Shown in pieces: positions 54,901 to 64,000 of a stretch of DNA of 64,000 bases. The DNA lies in NCBI GenBank assembly GCA_948144175.1, contig CANXME010002465.1, positions 155,672 through 219,671 on the forward strand, in the 5' to 3' direction. The notes under the pieces were generated by a model. That model saw nothing but the letters and a program-made list of their open reading frames with translations, ran no database searches and was not told where the DNA came from. The DNA is from Closterium sp. NIES-65 (lineage: Eukaryota > Streptophyta > Zygnematophyceae > Desmidiales > Closteriaceae). Positions within the stretch are counted from its first letter, which is position 1. The number at the start of each line of letters is the position of its first letter. A program made the translations under genes and the position numbers.

Positions 54901-56543
54901 TAGGCACGGACGTCCTGGAGGACAGGCAGGAGGAGTTCCAGTGTTTGGCTGCTGCTTCACCTCATCTCGTGTCCGTACTGCTTACCCCTGAGGGAGACCC
55001 GGATGCACTTGACATCCCGACTCCGCGCTCTTACGCGGAGGCGGTAGAGGGTCCCTACTCCTCTCAGTGGCAGGCAGCTATGGACACAGAGATGGCTTCC
55101 TGAAAGTCCACAGGCACCTACGTTGACGAGGTTCCCCCGCCTGGGGCGAACATCGTCAGTGGCATGTGGATTTTCATGGTGAAGCGGACGCCGGGTTCTC
55201 CGCCTGTCTTCAAGGCGCGTTACGTGGCTCGTGGCTTTAGTCAGCGGCAGGGAGTTGACTACTTTCAGACCTTCTCTCCCACCCCGAAGATGACCACTCT
55301 TCGGGTACTGCTGCACATAGCTGCTCACCGCGACTACGAGCTGCACTCTCTTGACTTCAGCACTGCTTTCTTGCAGGGCAGCCTGCACGAGGAGATGTTG
55401 CTGCGTCGCTCACCTGGCTTCACTTGGTCTTTTCCTCCTGGCACCCAGTGGAGCCTCTGGCGGCCAGTCTACGGTCTCCGCCAGGCACCGCGTGAGTGGC
55501 ACGTCTCACTGAGGACTACACTTGCGGCTCTTGGGTTTGCTCCCTCTACTGACGTCGTGTACGTCGACGACTTAGTCTTTGCCACAGCTGACACTGCTGG
55601 ACTCGCCCACGTGAAGTCCGAGCTGCAGAAGAGACACACGTGCACAGACCTAGGTGAACTGTGCAGCTACCTTGGCTTGTAGATCACCCGGGAGAGAGCA
55701 TGCCGCACCATTACCCTGACTCAGTCACACATTGTGCAGCAGGTCCTTCAGCGCTTCGGCTTCACGTACTCCTCGCCACAGGCCACTCCTCTGCCTACTC
55801 GCCACTCGCTCTCAGCTCTGCCTTCGGATGAGTCCGTAGAGTCAAGTGGCCCGTACCCAGAGCTTGTTGGCTGCCTCATGTACCTGATGACCTGCACATG
55901 ACCTGACCTTGCATACCCTCTTAGCATTCTTGCACGCTTTGTTGCTCCTGGGAGACACAGACCGGAGCACATGGCTGCAACGAAGAGGGTGTTGCGCTAC
56001 TTGTGCAGTACGTCAGGCATGGGGCTTGTGCTTGGAGGGCAGAGTCCAGTGGTCCTCACTGGGCACGCAGACGCTTCTTAGGCTGACGACCAAGCTAAGC
56101 AGCGGTCGTCACAGGGTTACACCTTCAGCCTTGGTTCCGGCTCTGTTTCGTGGCGGGCTACCCGCTCATCTTCTGTTCTCGGCTCCAGTTGAGAGGCTGA
56201 GATCTACGCCGGGGCCATGGCTGCACAGGAGCTTCACTGGCTCACCTACCTGCTGACTGACCTCGGAGAGCCGCCTCGTTCTCCTCCAGTGCTGTACATA
56301 GACAACAAGGCCATGCTGGCCTTGTGTCGAGAGCAGAGACTGGAGCACAGAACGAAGCACATTGCTCTCCGCTACTTCCTTGCTCGTGAGCTACAGCAGC
56401 GTGGTCAGCTGCGCCTTGCGTACGTGGCCTCTGAGGCCAACACTGCTGATATCTTCACCAAGGCACTTGCGCCTTGTGATCATCAGCGCTTCTGTACTCA
56501 GCTGGGTCTTGTGCTTACCTTGCCTCACTTGCTCACCCCATGA
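51942..56543 (+). pseudogene. Copia-3 pol (protease, integrase, RT, RNase H)
   Basis: Protease has an intact site FTLDSGASRSFF (about 52155). Integrase: HHRLGHPS, CVLC, LPMDVWGPARVRG and LHSDRGEEFSS lead to TAA at 53076-53078, then it resumes in another frame with NGIAERR and MHAAAPHFLWPF. A GGAEP-type linker (53690-53930) and GA-rich linker (54050-54330) follow. RT (55164-55682) has DFSTAFLQG, but 17 residues directly before YVDD (the SLFLRT...LPFYIL segment of Copia-1) are deleted in frame. Other breaks: TGA near 55101, where Copia-2 has Trp; TAG near 55679, where Copia-1 has CAG; TGA near 55900; TAG near 56078. RNase H ends around 56543. Confidence 0.88.
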
Positions 56544-57259
56544 CCTTGTTTGTACTGTTGCATATATATATACACCTGCTCTTGCTTGTCTAGCCTTAAA
56601 TATATATTTAATCCTGCATGTCAACTGGCCTTGTGGCCTTGAACTTGTGCTCGGAATGTGTGGTGACGTTGTGATCCACCCTGAGCTTGCTTTGCTTTGC
56701 TTGACTGGTCTTGTGACCCATTGTTCTCCCCCACTTGGCCTATGGGGGTGTGTCAGATTTATATGACATAGCTACTGTAGGCGATAGTGGGGTAGCACAT
56801 ATGGGGTACAGCTTTCTAGGGTTTGTACTTGTACCCAACTTTCCCTTAGTCATTTCATTCTCGTTCAATTCTCACACTTGCTTGATGCCGTAGAGCGACT
56901 TCAGCAGCTGTCAGACTTGATTGGGCTCACCGTTGGAGCCATGCGGTAATTCGACGAAGATTTCTGCGTCAACAGGTGTGTAGAGGAATGCGTTTGCGAC
57001 GTCGATTTGCCGCAGCTTCTTTTTCTTCATGGTGGCGATCGCGAGGAGGATTCGGAGCGAAGTGTGTTGACTGACCGGAGCGAAGGTTTCGGTGAAGTCG
57101 CGTCCGTGTTCTTGGTCGAAGTCGCGTGCGACCCAGCGAGCTTTAAACTTGTCGATGGTGCCTTCCGCCTTTGTCTTCACACGGAAGACCCACTTCCCGG
57201 TGAGTACTGTTTTGTTTCGTGCTACGCCGATAGGGACGACCTTCCAGGTGTTGCGTTCC

Positions 57260-59310
57260 TCAAGTGCCTTTAGCTCCCTGTCCATGGCTTTGCGCCATTT
57301 TTCCTTTTGTTCCCCCCCCCAGAGCCTGTTGAACTGTCGCAGGCTCTTTTGGAATGGCTGCGCCGTGAACTGCGGTGACGAGATCAAGGATTTGGAGTCC
57401 ACTCTGTGTGTAGCGGGGGAGTGAAGTGTCCTCGGGATAAACTGCTTCGTCTCCCGCTTCTGGATCAGGTGCGAAATTAGGTCCTACGCGTTCTGCTTCG
57501 TCGGTGTTGACTTGTGCAGATGTAACGTAACCGTTGTCAGCAAAATGGTAATAGACTTCGGCGTTGACGCTTTCGCGTGGGTTTTCGTCGTCCATTGGCA
57601 CGTCCACGGAGCAGTAGGGGAGGGGTTCGGCTTCTTCCAAGGCTCCTTCCACGTTCTGCTCGTCCCAGTCAGCTTCGTCGTCTGCCGAGGCGAAGGCTCG
57701 GGTGCCTTGAAAACCATCGGAGCGGTCGGGGTTTTCTTCTTACAAGTTGGCAAGGTAATACCGGAGGGTGAGGTTTTCGTAGAAGATGACATCACGTGCT
57801 GCCACTGTCTCTTTTGTCTCGACGTCGAAAATTTTCCATGCGTTGTAATGCTTTTCGATTCCCAGGTGTAGCCCCTACTGTGCGCATTGGGAGAATCGGC
57901 CAGCTCGTGTAGATGGAGGCCGGTACTGTACCATGCAGCTGAAGACCCTTAACATTTTTGTGCTGCCCAGTTTTCCTGTCCACAGCAGGTGCGGTGATGC
58001 GTTGTTCGGGAGCGATGATGACGAGAGCAAGTTGTGCAGCATGACGGCGTGGTCCATTGCTTCGGGCCACTGGTGGTTGGGCAGGTGCATGCCATGTAGC
58101 AGCTTGCGCATGGTGTTCTGGAGGGTCCTGTTCATCCTTTCTGCTACACCTTGCTGTTGATGGGCGTAGGGAAGGGAGATGAGCCGCTTGATTCCCCTTT
58201 CAGCCAAGTACTGCTTGAACCTCTGTGAGGTGTATTCTCCTCCCCCGTCTGACTGGAAGCTCTTCAGTTTGACGCCCGATTCTCGCTCTGCTACTGGGAG
58301 CCACGCGACGAAGGCTTCGAAGGCCATGTCTTTACTCGGAAGGTTTAGATGCCAGACATATCGTGTGGCGGCGTTGATGAAGGTGATGGTGTAGTTGTAT
58401 GCGTTTTGTCCAGGCTCGCAGTTGTACAAGATGTCGCTGTACACCTTCTCGAGTGGCACGTAAGCTGGTGTGCTTGGGTTGTGGTGAGACGTGAACGGTT
58501 GATGCGGTAAGTCAGCTTCGGGATAGGTGAAGCATGTTCCTCGAGCTCGTTGAAGTTCTCTGCCGTCAGTTAGGAGTAGAGAGTCTTTATCGAGCACGCC
58601 TGCCCTTATCGTGTTGTTTAACACCGTGTTGCTTGGATTTCCCATTCTTGCGTGCCAGGTTCCTTCGGTGGCGCGATGTCCAGGTGAGCGCCGATACATA
58701 TCGGAGTTGGAATAGAAGCTGGCGGTGAAGTTGGCACTTCGATGAACTTCTCGTGGTGCTGGGTGTAGTTGTTGCGCGAGTGTCGTTGACGAGGAGTGGT
58801 GCCGTTGAAGGACCAGCGACTGGCATTGACGTTCGTGCTGCTGCCGTTGATGTCTCTGCTGCTGCCGATGTTGTTTCTGCTGCTGCCGATGTTGTTTCTT
58901 CTGCTGCCAATGTTGTCGCTGCTGCTGCCGATGTTGTCTCTGCTGTTGCCTCTGGTGCTGCCGATGTTGTTTGAATTGTTGCTAACGCCCTTGTTCTTTC
59001 TGCCTCAGGGATGGTGTGTGAATACCAGAAGCCGCCGGGGCTGAAGTCTGGATCAAGATCTGGAGGGTGGGTCCAGGAAGTGAAGGTGACGATGTCGCCG
59101 CTGTCTGCTGTGCCGAGATCTGGAACAAAATCAAGAACGAAGACGTTATTTTTCAGGATCGCCTTTCCGATGTAAAGACCGCCCTTCCCGTGGTACAGCT
59201 TGAACTCCTGAGTGGTGCTGTCTGCTTCAAGGTGGATACCTTTAGCCATCAGTTGGCTAACGCTGAGTAAGTTGTAGCCGAGGCCTTCTACGATTAAGAC
59301 CTTGGACATT
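57260..59310 (-). pseudogene. Copia-4 integrase and linker
   Basis: Pre-integrase: EGLGYNLLSVSQLMAKG (about 59280). A Thr/Ala-rich linker (AAETTSAAAETT, 58750-58980) looks like an expanded repeat. Integrase (58699-57875): HARMGNPS, YSDILYNCEPG (first Asp), FQSDGGGEYTSQRF (second Asp) and QQQGVAERMNRTLQ (Glu). The zinc-binding CxxC is degraded (CFTYPEAD). Several frameshifts separate the integrase from the pre-integrase and from the acidic linker to RT (57652-57260). Confidence 0.85.
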
Positions 59311-59330
59311 TGTAGTATGACGTTTGTTTC

Positions 59331-60940
59331 TCATGACTGAAGTTGAACGACTCCTTGTCGTCGTGTGCGCAGGTTTTCGTTGTTGGCGACGGTGATGACT
59401 ACTTCGCGTTGGAGTTGGTACTCTCGTTGCACGAAGCGTCCTGAAGAACACATGTGTTGTCCGCAGCAACTGTCCAAGAACCACATGTCCTTTCTGGATG
59501 GCTCGCTTTGGACGATGGCTGCGTATGTCGGATTCGGCTGGAGTGAATCGCGGTGAGGTGTGGTGTCGTCGAGTTGTTCTTCCGGTGTGTAGTACGGTGG
59601 TGATCCCGTGATGCAAGAGTCGCTCAGTCTTGCCATGCAACTGACGATGTTCCTTGCTCCTTGTGCAGGTTGTCCTGTTGAGGTCGTTGAGGCTTTAATC
59701 TGGGTCGAGGGATTTGCTTGTGTTGAGGCGACTTGACTGCTTGAGGGTCGAAGCTGCCGCTGTGAAGGGGTTGACTGTTGTCGATTCGGGCAGTGCGTGC
59801 GCGGGTGCCCTGACGTCTTGCAGATGTGGCAGAACGGAGGTACGGGCTTCTGTTGTTGTTGTTTGTAGTTGTTGTAGCGATGCTGAGTGTGGAATGCAAA
59901 TTCCGGTGCTGATGTCTTCTTCTTGTGTCGTTCTTCTTGCAGGTCCATGTCTTGCTGCTCGGCATGGATTTCGGCGCAGAGTGCTGCTTCGGAGATTCTT
60001 CCGTGGGCTCGGAGAATGGCATTTGTGGCGCGCCATTGAGGACCGAGGCCTCCAATGATAGCTATCACGAAGGCATCTTCAGAAATCGACCCTCCGCATC
60101 GAAGAAGCTTGTCGCGCAACTCGCGATATCGGCTGATATACGTCATTCATTTCTCGCCTGGTTTCATTTCGACCGTTGTCAGTTGCGCCATTAACCGACT
60201 TTGATTTACGCTGTCTGTTGCTAGATACAGGCTCTTCAAGTGGTTGTATGCGAGCTCCGCGGAGTTGCCGTAACCCCAGTAAGACCGTATATTCTACTGT
60301 TGGGTTGGGGTGATGTTCCTCAGTAGAATCGTGTACGCCATCATCGACTGATAGGTGTACTGCTGCTGCTCATACTGCATGCCGTTCGTTGGGTATGGCA
60401 GGGACCCGTCGAAGAAGCCAAGTATCTGCGCGCCTTCCATCATTAACTCGAATTCAAACGACCAGGTGAAGAAATCCTTTCCATCGAAAGGTCTTGACGT
60501 CTGCATCCTCAGAACGTGCGCGAATTGCGACTGAACTTGTAATGCGTCTAGTGACTTTTCTTGTCCAGGTGAAAGCTGCGGGTGTGGCATAAAGCTGATG
60601 GACCCGCGCTCGTACGGAGCAAAGGTAGGCTGCTGCTGTTGATTTCCTCGTGCGTATGATGAGCCGTCGAGACTCATGGGAGTTGCTCCGTTGTTGTTGC
60701 TATTGTGTGACTGCGCAGGTGCAGATTGCTGGTGTTGCTCGTAGAAGGACATGAAGGAGAAGAATTTCTCCATCATGCTCTGGTCGAAGTCTGAAGGTTG
60801 ATTCGCAGGAGTCTCGGTGGATGTTGCCCTGGGTCTTGTTACCGTACCCTCCTCTGTCTGTAGGCCAGAGGCAAGAGGTGGAGTAGGTGTAGTGCCCTGG
60901 GAGCCGTTGGAGGAGCTCCTTTCCTTTTGTGTAGCCATGC
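59331..60940 (-). pseudogene. Copia-4 gag and protease
   Basis: The likely start is near 60937 (MATQKERSSSNGS). A Gln-rich N-terminal half includes SRPFDGKDFFTWSFEFELMM and YTYQSMMAYTILLRNITP. A TAG follows TQQ near 60295, then NSAELAYNHLKSLYLATD and, after a TGA near 60150, YISRYRELRDKLLRCGGSIS and IIGGLGPQWRATNAIL, the UBN2-type gag core. The zinc knuckle is canonical: CHICKTSGHPRTHC (about 59815). The protease site reads WFLDSCCGQHMC in place of the usual DSGAS. Only a few stops separate this from an intact gag. Confidence 0.85.
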
Positions 60941-60999
60941 CTGTTGATGTTGTCGGTATCTTAATAGAGGTTGAATTCTCCCTGACTGCTCTCATACCA

Positions 61000-61446
61000 T
61001 GTTGGGCTGAGATAAGCCCTTAGGATCTTTTTAGGGGTGAACTCTGGGTAGGACTAATGTAATAGCGGAAGCGTTTTAATGGAGAGTTGTGAACCACCTT
61101 GCGCTAGTATGTGAGGGCAAAGTAAGTTGATTAAAACAAGGAGATACAAGATTATATAAGAGTACAAGGAATATGAAGAGATACGGTTGTAACTACTTTA
61201 CTGTTGCTGTTGCGGTTCGATACAGTGACGACTCGGGCAACTGCTCTGTAGCGAGTCAGTTGTGTGTCCTTGCTGTCGCGCTGTACTTGTCAGGTCAAAG
61301 GTCGCTGACCTTTGACTTTCGCATAACCTCCAACAGTTACTTTCAACCTCCGAGGGTTGACTCGCCAGTGCTTCGATATGCTTCGCTTCATTTGTGCCTT
61401 AGTGTTTCGACACGACAGAGGCGCTTAAGTTCGATTGTTTCCGACA
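61000..61446 (-). repeat. Copia-4 5' LTR (447 bp)
   Basis: Plus-strand sequence TGTTGGGCTGAG...TTTCCGACA. It matches 44020-44221 plus 48076-48321, which together form the left LTR. Confidence 0.95.
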
Positions 61447-61451
61447 ATGTG

Positions 61452-61589
61452 TTGCTGCATGCATCAAGCATGGGAGCAGGGTTGCTGTAATTGACCCTTC
61501 AGATTTCACAGGTGCTACTTTCTCCAATGATAAAAACAAATTATATTGCAGATTTCTAGCATACACCATTCCACAAGTGACATCTAGAA
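61452..61589. other. Short flank between Copia-4 and Copia-5
   Basis: About 140 bp of A/T-richer DNA after the ATGTG target copy, with no recognisable feature. Confidence 0.5.
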
Positions 61590-62983
61590 CTTACATCACA
61601 GACACCTCCAGAAACTCCAGCTCTAGCACCTCCAGTACCAACAGCTCCAGCACCTCCAGCACTAGCAGCTCCAGTACCTACAGCACCAGCAACTCTAGCA
61701 CCCCCAAAACCAGCGGCACCTCTAGCTCCAGTACCTCTAGCACCCCCGGAACCAGCACCTTCAGATTCAGCACCCCCAGAACCAACAGAGCCCACAGCGA
61801 CATGCTGCGGAGGCGGCGAAGACGGCTGAGGCGGAAAACCAGGAGGGGTCTCCAAGCGCGGGGGAGCGGCGAGTCGTCGCCGTGTCGTCAGCCGCGGGGT
61901 CACGCCCCTCAGCTAGGCCAGAGGTGTCGGAGGAGACCTCTAAAGGCTCAACCAAGAGGGGTGAGTCAACCTGAGACACACCTGAGGGAGCATGACCATG
62001 CGGGGGGAGGGGGTCTACCGGAGGAGGACCTTGGACTAGGAAGAGGGGCGGTAGGGAGAGCGGGGAAGACGTGTGCAAGTGGAGACGGTAGAAGCAGACC
62101 GACTCGTCAAAGGTGACGTCCTGTGAAGACAGGACCCGGCGCGAGACAGGGTGGTAAAACTGCCAGGGTGGGGCGTCGGTGGGGAAGCCAAGGAAGACGC
62201 AGCGGTGAGTGTGAGGAGAGAGCTTGCTCGCGGTGGTATCGGAAACAAGTGAGAGCGCGCCCCAGACCCGAAATGCCGACGCATCGCCAATCTCCCCCGT
62301 CCAATGCAGTGTAGGCGAGGTCTCTGGCACAGAGACATGAGGCCAGAGGTTGAGCTGATGCACGGCGTATCGGACCAAAAAACGGCTACAGAAAATGGGG
62401 AGCAACCGCATGGATCATAGAGGTGCGAGCAACATCCACGACTAAACAATGCGGCGCTCGGCAATCTCATTTTGCTGTGGAGAGGCTAGAAGCGGGAACG
62501 TCTGGCGGATGCCCTTCGCACAACAAAAGTCCCGAAGGAAGTTGGAGGAAAACTCACCGCCTTTGTCAGAGTGCAGTCGCAGGACCTGGAGGTCCTGCTC
62601 AAACCGAGCACTCAGCTGGCAATGAACAGCAATGATCCAGTCGATCAAAACACCTCGGACATCCGCCTTGCTCCGCAAGAGGAAGACCGTGGTGTAGCGC
62701 GTGTAGTCGTCAACAACCAACAAAAAGTAGCGCTCCTAGTCCTGTCCACGGGCGCGGGCTGGGCCCCACACGTTCATGTGGAGAGTCTGCAGAGGAGCAG
62801 TGGTCGACGGAAACGAGGACTGAGGAGCGGCGCGATGCCGTCCCTCGACGCAGGGAAGGCACGGCGGTGCAAGCAAGCGCGGGAGCGCGGGCAGGGACCT
62901 GGGGAGGCTAGTGACAAAGAGATGAGAGTGCATGCTACACAATCACGGCAAGGAGGGGTGACCAAGACGGTGGTGCCAAAGGA
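61590..62983 (-). mobile_element. Copia-5: minus-strand pol fragment (integrase to linker)
   Basis: On the minus strand from 62983: a TTTGGCACCACCG zinc-region block, CLPCVEGRHRAAP, LHMNVWGPARARG, VVDDYTRYTTVF, LHSDKGGEFSSNF and PQQNEIAERRIV. Then YAVHQLNLWPHVS, FLGFPTDAPPWQFYHP and PPPVDPLPPHGHAPSGVSQVD, ending in a GA-rich linker. It lacks LTRs, gag, RT and RNase H. Frame changes and missing residues show it is a dead fragment of the Copia-1/2/3 branch. Confidence 0.85.
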
Positions 62984-64000
62984 GGTAGCTGTCGAGTCTG
63001 GTGTTGCTAGAGGTGGTGCGTCTGGGGGTGCTGAGCCTGCGGGTGCGGGGCGTGGGGGTGCTAAGCCTGGGGGTGCTAAGTCTGAGGGTGCGGAGCCTGG
63101 GGGTGCTGAGCCTGCGGGTGCAGAGCCTGGGGGTGCTGAGCCTGAGCGTGCGGAGCCTGGAGGTGCTGAGCCTGGGGGTGCTGAGCCCAAGTGTGCTGAG
63201 CGTGGAGGCCCTTCAGGTGTCTTGTCGTGGCCGGAGTCTCTCTCTCCACTGCAGCTGCGCGAGTGGTTTGCTCGCCGCTGGAGCCTCCGGAGTGGTGCTG
63301 CTGGAGCTGGAGCTATTGGAGGTGCTGGAGCCACTAGTCCTGGAGGTGCTCGTACTGGGGGTACTGGAGCTGCTGGGGCTGGAGGTACTACTGGAGCTGC
63401 TGGAGGTGCTGGTGCTGCTGGAGCTGGAGCTGCTGGAGGTGCTGGAGCTACTGGAGCTGGAGGTGCTGCTGGAGCTGGAGCTACGAGAGGTGCTGGAGCT
63501 AGAGCTGCCGGAGGTACTGGAGCTGCTAGAGCTGGAGGTGTTTCTGGAGCTGGAGCTGGAGTTGCTGCTGGAGCTGGAGCTGGTGGAGGTACAGGTGCTG
63601 TCGGTGCAGGTGCTGGAGGTGCTGTGCGACCGCCACCGTACTTCGTTCCACTGCTTCAGCAGGTTCTTGGTCTCCCGCCTTCTGCGACCTTTCTCCTCCC
63701 CTTCCCGTGTCCACGCTTGACCAGTCCCAGTCACAGCTACTGCCAGCCTCTCCGCTGCCTGCTCCTTCTCCATACACTGAGTATCCCGGAGGTCTTACTG
63801 GTTGTCGTGTTCCGCGTCCGCATCCTCCTCCTGTCCCGGCATGCACCAGATGGCACTTCGTCCTTCCTCTGTTCCACTACGTGTCCCTCTGCCGTCTCCT
63901 CCTGCGTCCTCCCTTGCTGACGGTCCGGACCCGGAGTCTGACTCCCTTCGTGCTGCTAGTCCTATTGTCACGCATCTATTGGCCACTCTTCTCACTGACC
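62984..64000 (+). mobile_element. Copia-6: plus-strand pol fragment, runs off the window
   Basis: Starts abruptly at GGTAGCTGTCGAGTCTGGTG, equivalent to the EVAVDS position after integrase in Copia-1. A GGAEP-type array (63000-63200), LREWFARRW and a GA-rich linker (63290-63620) follow, then YFVPLLQQVLGLPPS and the pre-RT segment (PESD, VTHLLATLLTD). It is joined head to head with Copia-5. RT would lie beyond 64000. Confidence 0.85.

Larger units (their letters stand above)
49574..56876 (+). mobile_element. Copia-3: complete Ty1/copia element inside Copia-4 RT
   Basis: 126-bp LTRs (49574-49699, 56751-56876) differ at two positions by eye, pointing to a recent insertion. A perfect CTTGC duplication flanks it (49569-49573, 56877-56881). 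A primer site TGGTATAGAGCAGG starts at 49700, and the purine tract TATGGGGGTG ends at 56750. A 0.9-kb leader carries GCGGCCCCGTCGCCTACCCT repeats (about 50030-50250) before the gag ATG at 50605. Confidence 0.95.
48322..56910 (-). pseudogene. Copia-4 RT and RNase H, interrupted by Copia-3 and a solo LTR
   Basis: Read on the minus strand from 57402: MDRELKALEERNTW, KWVFRVKTKAEG, FTETFAPVSQ and DVANAFLY lead to SLYGIKQA at the Copia-3 insertion. They continue at 49573 as PRLWQQYLHARL, then LLIVYVDDLLY (catalytic YVDD), SSAEAEYIAL and DNQSAIRIANK. RNase H is cut again by the solo LTR at 48510-48640, then resumes as RYFFVKDEIEKG and ends near 48330 (ADYLTKKL). Both joins restore the protein when one duplication copy is skipped. 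A TGA just before QLLKSLYG replaces an expected Cys codon. Without insertions it would be nearly intact. Confidence 0.88.
44020..61446 (-). mobile_element. Copia-4: complete minus-strand Ty1/copia element with three nested insertions
   Basis: LTRs of about 448 bp (left, 44020-48321 minus an insertion) and 447 bp (right, 61000-61446) are flanked by a perfect ATGTG duplication (44015-44019 and 61447-61451). On the minus strand the right LTR is the 5' LTR, followed by a primer site TGGTATGAGAGC (60988-60999). The purine tract AAGGGGAG adjoins the left LTR at 48322. Subtracting a non-autonomous element (44222-48070), a solo LTR (48510-48640) and Copia-3 (49574-56876) leaves about 6.1 kb. It is a different Copia lineage from Copia-1/2/3: longer LTRs, a canonical zinc knuckle and no GGAEP linker. 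Confidence 0.95.

Noticed and set aside
58753..59044. Leu/Val-rich membrane protein frames
   Set aside because: Antisense readings of the Thr/Ala-rich repeat in the Copia-4 linker.

Overview
This is a eukaryotic nuclear window. Two spliced, plant-type host genes sit in DNA that is mostly transposable elements (TEs). A SINA/SINAT-type RING E3 ligase and an ERGIC/Erv-type ER-Golgi cargo receptor both match the land-plant versions closely. GT-AG introns, a chromodomain-bearing Ty3/gypsy element, many Ty1/copia elements and a hAT transposon fit a streptophyte. The GC-rich style with long G:C homopolymers suggests a charophyte alga or early-diverging plant, possibly a zygnematophyte, but that placement is inference and the species is not identified. 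I see no bacterial features, CRISPR array, rRNA or tRNA.

Layout. 1-3440: 3' part of a decayed Copia element (Copia-1). 3441-6160: sparse DNA with one decayed glutamine/lysine-rich coding remnant. 6418-8355: SINAT-like gene, three exons, 341 aa. 9110-25747: a chromovirus-type gypsy element with a 5-bp target duplication (TCCAC), carrying four later insertions: a hAT-type MITE in its 5' LTR, two copies of a non-autonomous LTR family (opposite strands), and a 7-kb Copia (Copia-2). Removing the insertions leaves about 5.3 kb. 26231-43584: the ERGIC-like gene, 11 exons, 396 aa, spread over 17 kb. Its introns hold fragmentary copies of its own exons, an intact-ORF hAT transposon (35225-38529) and a 3.45-kb minisatellite of a 20-bp unit. 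44020-61446: a minus-strand Copia (Copia-4, TSD ATGTG) broken by a non-autonomous gypsy-related element in its 3' LTR, a solo Copia LTR in its RNase H region and a complete Copia-3 in its reverse transcriptase. 61590-64000: two Copia fragments joined head to head.

The host genes are unrelated in function: one is ubiquitin ligation, the other early secretory transport. The rest is TE nesting, whose relative order can be read because nearly every insertion has perfect or near-perfect target-site duplications, and several interrupted reading frames rejoin exactly when the insertion is skipped. Most TE coding regions are dead: frameshifts and stops, often CAG-to-TAG or TGG-to-TAG/TGA. Only the hAT transposase reads as fully open.

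The most unusual signal is that nearly every exon of the ERGIC-like gene is accompanied by degenerate local copies of itself, often with splice signals, and the last exon of the SINAT gene has one too. I found no evidence for a new defence or biosynthetic system. All calls are by eye; no alignments or searches were run.
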